The notes beneath the pieces were generated by a model. The model was not told where the DNA came from. It made no database searches and saw nothing but the letters and a program-made list of their open reading frames with translations. Positions 10,666-23,000 of a stretch of DNA of 64,000 nucleotides are shown piece after piece. The position numbers and the translations under genes are program-made. The stretch covers positions 62,395,374-62,459,373 of the forward strand of contig CM055099.1 in NCBI GenBank assembly GCA_029204225.1, given 5' to 3'. Source of the stretch: Diphasiastrum complanatum. Lineage: Eukaryota; Streptophyta; Lycopodiopsida; Lycopodiales; Lycopodiaceae. The number at the start of each line of letters is the position of its first letter. Position 1 is the stretch's first letter.

Positions 10666-13600
10666 GTAGAATCTTGTACTTTTGCTATGAGCTGTTTTTT
10701 GAGTATGTTTAATTCAATCAATAGTTATCATGACAGAGATTGTTTGTCTGTGAGATGGACATCTAATATATGTTCACCGAGATCTGCAGAACAAAAATTT
10801 GACCTAGTATGTATTCTATTCGAAATATACTGGTTTTGTAGCAGGTTTCAAACATATATATAATAATAATATCAGGGATGCGCGTCTGGGCCGGGCGCGG
10901 GCAATCCGCGTCTGCGTCCGCGTCCCGTCCGCATCCGGCGTCCGGACCCGGACGCGTCCCATTTTATTTTCAAATTTTTTTTTAGACTAAATAACAGTAA
11001 AAAAACTAAAAAAAAAAAAAAAAAAGCGGACACGTCCGGACCCCCGGATGCACCCATGGTGCGTCCGCGCCTAGACGTGGATGCGGACTCGCGTCCAGAC
11101 ATGCGTCCGGGCGCGGAAGCGCTAGGGGTGCGTCCGGGTCCCCGGACGCGTCCGCCTTTTGTTTTTTAAAATTTCTTTTGTTTTTTTTGAGGAATTTAGG
11201 CAAAAAAAAAATAAAAAATACAAAAAATATGGACGTGGCCGAGCCCGCGTCCGGGGGTCGGACGCGTCCGGGTCTGGACGCCGGATGCGGACGTGGAATG
11301 CCCGCGTCCGGCCCGGACCCTCATGTCTGACAGTTATGAGAGGCATGGCCTAGTGGTTAGGTTTGTTGCAAATTTTTTTGTAAATTTTTTTAGTACCGTT
11401 TTACTATTTTTTAACAGGAGGGGGCAGGTGGGTGTCGAGGGCATTAAACTGAATGTCTCAAACCAATACGAAAGCAAAACGACAGAGCAACGAAATATAC
11501 CTGCAGCAGTAGGGCGCGTGCGCCTCCTGCCCTCATGCTCTCCGTGATGCGTCGAACCACTCTGGTGTTGGTGTTGCAGTACACCAGGTCATTGCACCGC
11601 TCTGACCGGACGATGCCCGAATCGAGCCAGGCTCGGTCCCTTGGGTACGTACCCGCTCCACGAACCAGTGGACTGTATTCCTGGACCATTAATACGTTCT
11701 ACGCAGGTTTAAGTGTATGCTACCCAATTGCAGCTTTGATGTTGAATCTGCACCTACCTGTGGTGCAATGCCTACGAGACAATGAGGACGTGGGTGGGGT
11801 TGATGATGTTTATGGATGTGGTTATGATGATTATGCTTGTGGCTTGTTTTGATGGTTATGGCTGTGGGGTTGTGGGTTTAGGATGATTTGTTAGGGTTTA
11901 GGGTGTTATATTAAATGTGCCATTTGTTGGGGTGTCGGGTTTAGCATGTTATGTTAAATGGTTGAACATGATGCATATGTTATGAATGAGATGCAGATGT
12001 GCAGGTGATTTCAACGCCCGCACAAGCTCTAGACAAACCGAATTTCATGCAGCTACGGATCTTCTCAGGCTTTATCCTTTGGATATGGGGCTAGACCGGG
12101 TATCACAGGATGCAGACACTCCAGCTACATCTTTCGGGGAGCAGTTGATCACTCTAGCAGAGACACACGCTCTTGCCATTTTGAATGGCCTCACACAGTG
12201 GCCTTCCTCATCAGCATATACATGCTATCCTCATGGTGGAGGACATAGTGTGGTCGACTACTTCATTGGATCACCTGCTTTGATCTCTCACATTTCTGAT
12301 TTCTCCATTACACCCCCTACCATTTCCGATCACTCACTCTTACACATCTCACTTGGTCACATAACCTCTTCTTTGCAAGTTTCTTGCTCTCTTCCCACTC
12401 ATAAACGTATTCCTTTCACCCAATCTGGATTCACTAATTACACCACAATCTTATCCCAACTACTCGCTAACTTCCCGTTCATGGCACCAATTGACCAGCA
12501 AGCCACTTTTCTCTCTACATCCCTCTTAGCTGCTGCTTCCTCATCCTTCCCCACCAAAACGACATCATCTCACAGAAGTGTTCACAACAGATGGTATGAT
12601 GCAGAATGCCGCTCTCTTCACAATCATGTGACATATGCCAGGTCACACTCCCCTGCCACACTCAAACAATGCCAGAAAGAATATCATAGAACCACCAGAA
12701 CAAAGAAGATCAAGTACCTACAATCACTCTGCCAAAAAATGATCAACTCTTTAGATTCACCCTCCTCCTCTTTTTTCTGGAAACATTTCACCAGACACTC
12801 TTCAACATTGGCCCCCATAGCCATCGAATCCTGGATCGAGTATGCCACGGAGTTATATACCACGGACTCTCCTCCTACCTCACTCTCACCGAGACCTGAC
12901 CACTGCTCACTTTTCACCCCTGACATGGTTGAAAACGCCATTAAACATGCCAAACTAAATAAAGCCACTGACTATGACTCCTTAAGTGTAGACTTCCTAA
13001 AGCCCATAGCACATCTCATCTCCCCTTACATTGCTCATGTTTTTAACACAGCTGTTACTTCTGGTTTTCCTACGGCTTGGTGTACTAATATCCTTCACCC
13101 CATCCTCAAGGCAGGTGATCCCATGAATGTAGGAAACTACCGCACCATTATGATTGGCCACACTCTGGCTAAGATATATGGCTCTATACTACAGACAGTT
13201 ACTGGATCTTTTGCTGAAACTGAGGGTTTACACGCTATGGGTCAAGCTGGTTTCAGACCGGGATATTCTACTTCAGACCAGATCTTCATTTTGAGATGCA
13301 TTATTGAGGAGGCTCGACATCGGAAACAGAGAATTTACTGTTGCTTTGTGGATTTTCGCAAAGCTTTTGACTCTGTTCCACGACATCTTCTTTTCCAGAG
13401 ACTGTCTTCACTTGGCTTTTCAGAGGATACTATTGCTGTGATCATTACTTTATATGAGCGAGTCTTGGCACGTTTCAGAGATGGTAGTGGTTGGTCCTCA
13501 CAGATACATTCTACCATTGGTGTGAAGCAGGGTTGCCCCTTATCACCCACTCTTTTTGCACTATATATAGATGACCTCGAGCGGATTATTCGCGAGGAAG

Positions 13601-15300
13601 GTGGAGAGGGCTGTCCCCTAGCAGACATTATTATCCCCATTCTCTTGTACGCTGATGATGTGGTTCTCCTCTCATCCTCTGCAGCTGGTTTACAGAGTCA
13701 CCTTTCTGCTTTACATCACTTTTGCCAGCGTTGGGGATTGACGGTTAACCTTAAGAAGACTAAGATTATGGTGTTTAACACCAACAGACAGCATATGAGA
13801 GATGTGATTTTCTATTATGACGGGCTACCGATTGAGATCGTGACCTCCTACACCTATCTGGGAGTTCTTTTCTCTGGTCCGCTACTCACTTTTCGACCAG
13901 CAGCCACCGCCAGGCTCCGCAAGGGGCATACCGCTCTTGTGCATATGGAGAGATTTTGCTCTACTTATTATGTGCAGGATCCTGCTACCAGATGCCTACT
14001 ATTTTCTGCTACTGTCTCCCCAGTTGTGCTATATTCGGCTGAGACTTGGTGCCCTGATTTATCACGCGATACATGGAGAGATCTTACTCGTATCCAGATT
14101 CTCATGCTCAGTAGGATAATCCGGGCTAAGCCCTCAGTACCACATGATATCATACTAGCCGAGTTTGCTTCTCCTCCATTAGTTGTTGGTGCTATGTTTC
14201 AGATCATCACCTTTCTTCACAGGGTATCAGATCTAGATACCTCCAGATACATTGTTGCTGCTCTCACTTCATCTTGTACCATTGCGGATCAGGGAGCCAA
14301 GCACTCTTGGTATCGCAGTGTCTCAGCCCTTCTTCAGACTTGGGGTTTATCCGCACTTGATCTTCCGAATGGAACCCATGCTTATATCAGACAGCAGATC
14401 TACCGGAGCTACATACGCACTATATGGTCACATCCTGATCCAGATAGGGTCAAGCTACATTATTATGGCACACATCTTTTACGGCTGGACGTTTCGGGCT
14501 TGCCTATTCTTCCAGTTTATCTTACACAGACGCTATCTTTTGGTCTGAGATATCGTATAGGACAGCTTCGAGTCTCTTCTCATCAGCTTGCTATCGAGAC
14601 AGGTAGATACACAGACACTCCCAGATTGCAGCGGATATGTCAGCTCTGTTCTCTTCAGGAGGTGGAAGATGAGTTTCATTTCATCTTTCGCTGCCCAGTA
14701 TACTATGAGATTAGAGGACGATACCATTGTTTATACCGAGATATTCCCCTCACGTTGAGCTCCTTCCTCGAGTATCCAGACGCTAGATGTGTGGGTCTTC
14801 TTTTGAGAGAGATGTATATTTTACGAGCTTCACTTCTACCTACGCTCTCAGATATGGATTCCAGTCAGGCTCACATTACTCAGTTCTTCCAGAAGCGAGA
14901 CAGAGTGGATATTTCGGTTGCGGATTTTGACGTCCCCGTCCGAAGATCGAAGACACAGAGAGTTTCGGCTCGATCCAGTGCTACTAGATATTCATACGCC
15001 TCCCACAAGCCTACATCACGACCCACTACTACCATCACTCATTACTTTCGGCTTGCTCGTAGCTAGTTTCCTCCGCGGAGCAGGTGGTTAAGCTCTTGCT
15101 TTGTACCCTCACCAGCTGGTGGTCAAGCTTGGATACTTTTTCTCTTAGAGACAGAGAGATCGATATTTTAGTTTTAGTTTTACTGTCTTTTCATTGGTAA
15201 ATAAGTCCTTATGCGGACAATGCTTCTCACATTTTGTACTCTCTTTTGTCTTATGTGCCCCTGGGCACCAAAAGACGTTAATAATAATAATTCTAATTCT

Positions 15301-15340
<40 letters not shown>

Positions 15341-15505
15341 TTGCACGGAGCAAACCATTTCTGACTAACCATTCAAACTTCACAGAGCTAACCATTTGTA
15401 AGCAACCACGATAAATTAGCCATGACACAAATAGACTGTAAAAAAATATATACATCTCATCTGATGCCATTGTACATGATGCTAAAATGTGTATCAGTAT
15501 GTTTC

Positions 15506-15553
<48 letters not shown>

Positions 15554-18500
15554 TCTGTGCTAAACAAATCATCCCTCTGTGTGCCAGATGCATCTACAGG
15601 GGTGTCAAATACAAAGTCTGGCTGGGAGTCTGGAGGCATCTGGGACTCCTCTAAGTCTGGGCCAACGCCTGCCAAGAGACGACTAGGAAAATCATTAGTG
15701 CGTCCCCTCTTGGCCGGCCTGCCTCTGGGTCTGCCGGAAGGAACCCTCTGTGGTACACTCCTGCCTGGGGGTCTCCCTCTGCCACGGGGGGGTCTCTGGG
15801 AGGAACTGCCTGCCTGTGATGCTCTGAGTCGTCTCTGCACTATCTGTCTCTGGGCAACAACCTCTGTCTCCCTCGCAAACTCTGACCAGCCATCATCTTG
15901 AAGGGGGCGTGAAGCGGGAGTACTGGGTGGGGCACGTGGACCATCCCCTGCTAGGTCGACTGTCTCGTCTGAATCATATGTGGGCCCATCATCAGAGGAG
16001 GGCAATGGAACGTCGGCAGGGAGGGTGGGGGTCTCATCGGCATCGGCATCATCCTCGGGATCACCCCTCCGAGCACGCCGAGCGGCATCGTCTGGATCAA
16101 CCTTTGGCTCTGGCTCAAGATCTGCCGCTGCAACCAGGCACTCATCGGGATTGACCTGCACAAGCCAATCATTCGTGAGAATAGCCGAAGCAACTGTGAG
16201 GGCATTAAACTGAATGTCTTAAACCAATACAAAAGCAAAACGACAGAGCAACGAAATATACCTGCAGCAGTAGGGCGCGTGCGCCTCCTGCCCTCATGCT
16301 CTATGTGATGCGTCGAACCACTCTGGTGTTGGTGTTGCAATACACCAGGTCATTGCATCGCTCGTCGTCAGACGGTTCCGCCTGTTCGTGTGAACAAGGC
16401 TGAACGCTGACCAGTTCCGCTCGCACACGCAAGCAGAACAGTCCTGCATTATTTGGCAACAACTCGAGTGAGTACCGACCTTGTAGAGAAAATGCGCAAA
16501 CTGGTTGGATGAATGAGATCAGACAACATACCTGTGAAAGGACTCGGAGCGCGAGCGTCCTCAGGGTTGGCTGCCCGGCACCGTAGCTCTCCCACCATGA
16601 TACAGGCAAGAGCCTGTTCTCTCGAACACGTGCAAGGTCCTCGCCGAACAACCCCAGAGAGTGCCTGCAGTTGAGCAACGATATGCTTGAGTACACTTGA
16701 GCCACCACAGGAAAATTGAACGAACGACACGGTAGGATAGATCAAGAGTTTACCTGTAACCGAGCCTCTGCACCTCGAGCCTGCTGCGGAACCCAGTGTC
16801 GCTGCTGAGGAGGCGGATGTATGCGAACCAGTCCGCACGCAGCTCTGCATCGTCGTACTGCCTCTCGCTCGGAAACAACGGATGCAGTATGTGGGCCACA
16901 CTGTGAATGGGCCGGTGAAACTTATCCCATCGCCGTTGCCACAAGCGCCTGATAGGCTCCAACCTGTGGACCAAACCACGTGGAGGCAACAATTACATAC
17001 CATCGTGTTGTGGCAGCAAGACGAAACAAAGTGCGTAATGGAAGTAAGGATGGCGAGACGGAAAAAGATTATTTCTGGCAGGGTCCAGCTCAGAACGCTG
17101 GAGAGACTCGCCGGTGCGGTCCATGAACTCGTAAATGAGGCCCATCGGGCACCCCTCGCGATCAGCCTCAGAACAGAGTAGATGGGGTGCATGACGTCCA
17201 TGAGCTGCTGCATATCCACCCAGAAAGGCTCCATGAATAAGATGTCGTGGAAGGCCAAGCCCTCTGGGGTCGTGGACAGGTCCATGTTGGTGAACTTTGC
17301 CGAAGTGGCCATGTGCCGCAATTCACCCTTGAGCTTGTGTAGCCGCTCAAGCATGATGAACTGGTAGGCGAAGCGGGTGCGAGCGGGCTTCTTCAAGTCG
17401 AGCCTGCATTGACAAACGAAATGAGATGCACACATGAAACGAGCAAAAAATAAGGAAGCATCTTGAACGAGCCAAAAAATAAGTAGGAGCTTACCTGCTG
17501 AATGTGCGGAAAAGGGCCGTCATGCGGCGCTTGCGTGTGACGAAGTCCACAACCGCAAGTCCCCTCGTGAGAATGTCACTGACCCAAGGCAGGCGCCTGA
17601 TGGAATGCAGGAGGAGGTCCAGTGAGTGTGCGGCCTCTGTATCGGGTCAGCCGAACAGAGGATGAAGAAATGACTAGGCAGTTAACAGACTATCTTGGGA
17701 AAGGCCAAATTCAGACCAGTAGTTCACCATGGGCCTCACCAGCCTATTGGTGAAAAAGAAAGAGGGGTCTATGCGTCTTTTCGTAGATTATAGAGCCCTC
17801 AATAAAGTCACAATTAAGAATAAATACCCTATGCCTCGGGCAGACGAGTTGTTTGATCAACTCGACGGGGCTAAGTTTTTCAGTAAAATAGACCTCAGAT
17901 CGGGATATCATCAAGTCCGTATAAAATCGGAAGATGTCTCGAAAACAGCTTTTAGGACTCGTCACAGTCATTATGAGTTTAAGGTGATGCCATTTGGGCT
18001 CACAAATGCTCCAGCTACCTTTATGACCTTGATGAACAGTGTCCTCAGACCATACTTGGGTAAGTCCCAGGGCTGGTGCCAGTTCATCCAAGAATACGGC
18101 AGCTTCCGTTGAGGATGATGATGAGTCTGAGTATACGTCGTCAAATGACGTTGAGGATTCTGAGCCTGTATTACCCAAGCAAACCCCAGTGGTTGAGGGT
18201 CAGTTGACTCAAGGATTCAAATGGAAACAGTATTCCATTCAGGATGAGTACTTACTCTATAGAGATAGAGTATGTGTCCCCAATTCAGAGGATTACAGGG
18301 AGCAGGTCCTATATGAATGTCATGACAATCCTAGCGCGGGACACCCAGGCATACAGAAGACCTATGAGCTTCTTCGTAGGCAATTTTTCTGGCCCAGTAT
18401 GAAAAAGGACGTCCACCAGTATGTAACCAGTTGCCAGAAATGTCAAGTAAATAAAGCAGAGCGTTTAAAGGCAGGAGGGTTGTTGCATCCCTTAGAAATA

Positions 18501-19986
18501 CCAGCTGGTAAATGGGAGAGTATCTCCATGGATTTTATAGTAGGCCTGCCTAAAACCCAAAAGGGTAATGATGCTATATGGGTCACAGTTGACCGTCTGA
18601 CCAAAATGGCTCATTTTATTCCGACCAAAACAACCGTTAGAGCTCCAGAGTTAGCGAGGTTGTTTGTAGACGGGCTATTTAAATTGTACGGTCTACCTTC
18701 CGGCATAGTCAGCGACCGGGATAGTAAGTTTACTGGAAATTTTTGGAGGGCAGTATTCCATCATCTCCATACTAAACTTAATATGAGTACCACCGACCAT
18801 CCACAGACGGACGGTCAAACAGAAAGGGTAAATCAAGTGCTGGAGGATATGCTTCGTGCATACGTCAGCAAGAAGCAGACTAATTGGGAGGAGTATCTCT
18901 CGATATTAGAGTTTGCTTACAACAGTACCAAACATTCAGCTACGGGATACAGCCCATTTATGCTGATGTACGGTTTTCAGCCACGCTCACCCACAGTTGT
19001 AGGGTTTAAACAAGAAAAAGTTGAAGCAGCCAAAAAATTTTTAGAGGACCTAAACCAGATGATAGAACATGCTAAGCGTAGCATTAGACAGTCTCAGGAT
19101 CGAGCCAGGCATTATGTAGATCTACACAGACGGGATGTGCAGTTCTCCACTGGTGAGAAAGTCTACTTGAGAGTCCCAGTTGACTCTAAAACCCTCAAAT
19201 CAGGAGTGTGTGCTAAGTTGTCTCCAAGGTATTGTGGTCCCTTTACCATCAGTAGGAGACTAGGCGAGGTCACCTATGAACTAGAACTCCCACACAACAG
19301 TAAGGTTTTTCCAGTCTTTCATGTAAGTCAGTTACGAAAAGCCTTAACCAGATCAAACAATCTGGTAGGGGACAGTGTTCTAGTTCTCCCATTGGATCCT
19401 CAACAACCTCCACATGAACCAGAGGAGATTCTTGATAGTAGAGAGACGCAGACTCGTCATACTCTATACCGAGAATATCTGGTTAAGTGGAATGATCAGC
19501 CTGTTGAGAATGCCACTTGGGAAAGAGGCAGCGTCCTTCGCAAGATTTTTCCAGACTTTGTCTTAGAGGACCAAGACGGTTCTTAAGGGGGAGGGAGTGT
19601 TACGAGCTCGTAACCAGTGCCGAACCCTAGAGAACACAGATAGGTCAGATACCACAGTCAGGGTCGTGTCCAGTGTACATGACCAACAGGGCAAGACAGT
19701 GTGAGTAGTGTGCCCCAGCACGGTCCATAGCCATGGCAGGCCTAACACAGCCTAGGGACCCTGTCAGCAGGATAGGGCTCCCAGTTGGGTCCTGACGTGC
19801 AGTCGGCCACGTCAATGCCATGTGGCCGACACTTGGCAGTAGCATGCTACCAGTCCTCACACTGGGCTAGGAGGGGCTTACTCTATATCAGGGAGTAGGC
19901 AAGGTTGGGTGGATCAGTTAGTGTTTGCCCTACTGTGGTGTTAGGATCTATTACATCCACCTCATCCCAAATGGGACGAGCAGCCA

Positions 19987-20048
<62 letters not shown>

Positions 20049-23000
20049 GCACACACACACAGAAGCACGGAAATCCAAGCTCTCTCTCCTAAACTCCAAA
20101 CCCAAGCGCCCTTAAACCTAAATCCTAAACTCACACACAATTCCTCTCTCTCTCCTTTTTTCACACTCTCTGTCTCTTCCTCTCTCTCTCTCACACACAG
20201 ATCACCACACACAACTGTATGCACACAAATCAACAATGTTTTTTCACACACACACACACACACACACACCTCATCACACACACACACAAACACCATCTCT
20301 CTCTCTCTCTCTATGCCTCTCCCACTCTCTCTCTCTCTCTCCCTCTTCCGCCCTCTTCCGCCCTCTTTCTGCTTTTGTTTTTTTTTAAAAAAAAAAAAAA
20401 CACTTGCAGGGCCCAGACGCGTTCTGGGCCTCGGACGTGTCCGCGTTCGGACGCTGGACGCGTACAGCCCAAAAAAAAAAAAAAAATTAAAAAAAAAAAG
20501 GACGCGTCCGACCCCACGTTTGGGGGTCGGACGCGTCCGGGTCCGGGCGTCGGACGCGGGCACTTCTGCTCGGACCCTCATGTCTGATATATATATATAT
20601 ATCTATATCATAGGTCCCGCGGTACTGGGTACCGAGGATCCCGGTACCGCGGGACCGTACTGGTACCGCGGTACCATGATGGTACCGTGGTACCATAATA
20701 TATTAATATAATTAATATTTAATATTTTTTGAAATTTTTTTAAACCTAATCTACCCGCCCCCCTCGCTTCTTCTCTCCCAATTTTTTTCCAGCCATCGTT
20801 GCCCTGCCTTCGCTACTGGTTTTGCTGCCCTGCCTTCCTTGCCTTGCGTCTGATTTGCGTTCGCCCTTCGCCCACAGACCGCCCTGCCTTGCATCTGATT
20901 TGCAAGAACCTACCTTCGCCCATTTTCAGCGTCTCTCACACAGTGTACCCTGCTGTTTTTTTTCCAGCGTTTTGTCCTTAGTTTTCTCCATCGCAATGGT
21001 GCAATCTGACCTTTCCAGTCTGTGGGACGAGGTAGACATTGTCAGGCGGGTTGCCGACAAGGCCAACAAGACCGGTTAGAAGATCGTGCGCTGCCGATAC
21101 TGTCTCATTGAGTTTGCTGCATCCCTCACTCGCCTTAAAGGCCATCTGCTCGATGCACGCCCCAAAAATGGTGCCACCTTGAATGCTGCCCCTTGTGGCA
21201 GCATGACCGTCCCCGACAGGCAGCGACTGCTGGACACCTACGGGCCGCGGCTCGTGGCAGGGGAGAACACCATTTCGGAGGGCATTCTCCAATTTTGCAC
21301 CGCTCCTTATGTGGCTGACCCAGAGTTGCTGCCTGCTTGGCTGGCACGCATGAGGAGAGGGAGTGCATCCTCCTCTGGTCCCTTTGCCCCTCAGACAGTT
21401 CTGCCTCACGCACCCCCATCTGCTCAGATTCCGGTGGATCCCGTCCCATCGCGTCCGCCAGTTGCCACTGCGGCATCGTCCATTCCCGTCACGGTTGGTG
21501 CACCGTGCTGGAGGTCCACCACCCGTCGCCCACCAGGGAGAGCCCTCGTGCAGCAGACCATTCGCGGTGCGCATCAGCCGCACATGGACAGAGAGGCCAC
21601 ACAGGCCGTGGCCAGTCTGATTTATGAGCTGAACCTGCCCTTTGCCATCACCGACTCTGAGCCCTTCAGAAGGGCCTTCCGCCTTGCACAGTCTGTCAGC
21701 CCTAGCTGGAGAGTCCCTAGTTCAGAGGTTGTTCGCACACACATGCTGAGGGATAGGGTTGAGTCCTTGTCTAGAGAGATGGAGCCTCTGCGTCGGCACT
21801 GGGCCACTTACGGTTGCAGCATCATGTCCGATGGCTAGACTGATGTCAGGAGGAGGCCGATCCTCAACATACTGGTCTCCAGCTGCATGGGCCCAAATTT
21901 TTGAGGGCAGTGGATTGCAGCAGGGGGGGGAGAGTCATATCTGCAGAGTTCATGTTTGATGTCATCAGGTCTTCCATCCTAGCCATAGGCCCACAACATG
22001 TTGTCACGGTGGTGACGGACAATGCCACGAACTGCATTCAGATGGGTGTACTGCTAGAGGCCGAGTTCCCTCATATTGTTCATACCCCCTGTGCAGCCCA
22101 CGGCATAGACCTTCTGATGGGGGACATTGGAGCACTTCCCTGGGTTAGAGCCATCGTCCGGGAGGCCCTCTTCCTGGTGACTTTTGTCACCAGAAAGAGG
22201 CGTGTTCTTGCCATGTTCCGGGTGTTCAGCCATCTGGACCTCCGTAAGCCAGCCTCCACGCGCTTTGCATTCGACTTGGTGGTCATCGACCGTTTGATCA
22301 GGTGCAGGGCCCAGCTTCTACAGATGGTTGCTAGTGATCTTTGGGGTGCCAGTACATTTTCGCACACTGAGGATGGGGAGCACTTTTCTTCCACGGTGAG
22401 GGGAGACCAGTTCTGGAGGGATGCACAGACATTGTCAGGACTGCTTCGACCACTCTACATTGTGCTCCGCATGGCTGATAGCGAGGGGTCGACACTTGGA
22501 CTGGTGTATGAGCTCATGGACCGGATTGGACAGTTCCTGCAGCTGCCCATCTTGCAGCCAGAGAGGTAAGCGGTACAGTGTTGCAATTGACCTTTATCTT
22601 TTCAGTACTTGCTAGTTTGTTTTTCTGTCAATGTTAAGCTTTTTTGTAATGCCCTAAACTACATGCCCCTCATCTGCAGGATGACAGAGCTGAAGTTCAT
22701 ATGGGAGACGCAGTGGAACTACTTCCACAGGAGTATCCACAGCGTTGCACACATGCTGCATCCCCTCTTCCTCTCTCCGACACAGATCGCAGATAGGGAG
22801 CTCGAGGCCGATTGGCTTCAGTACATTTACAGGGTGGGTCCACATATAGGTTTGGATCCTATTAGGCTCATGGAGGAGCTCGCTGCATTTCGTTTCGGCA
22901 TGGGCACATTCGGCCACCCAGCTGCCCAGGATCCAGAGAGGAGGCAGCTACCCATTACCTGGTGGACCATGTTCGGTAGCACATACCCATCTATACAGCG

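Noticed and set aside
10872..11353. Five overlapping ORFs of 64-76 codons on both strands
   Set aside because: They run through GC-rich degenerate repeats and homopolymer runs of the miniature element; no real protein motif.
11785..11960. Telomere-like TTAGGG words
   Set aside because: Plant telomere repeat is TTTAGGG and here the words are irregular and few.
12684..12968. Minus-strand ORFs opposite the LINE (also 13335-13640)
   Set aside because: Shadows of the 1026-codon LINE frame.
19905..20711. 268- and 232-codon ORFs on opposite strands
   Set aside because: Both are readings of (TC)n and (CA)n repeats.
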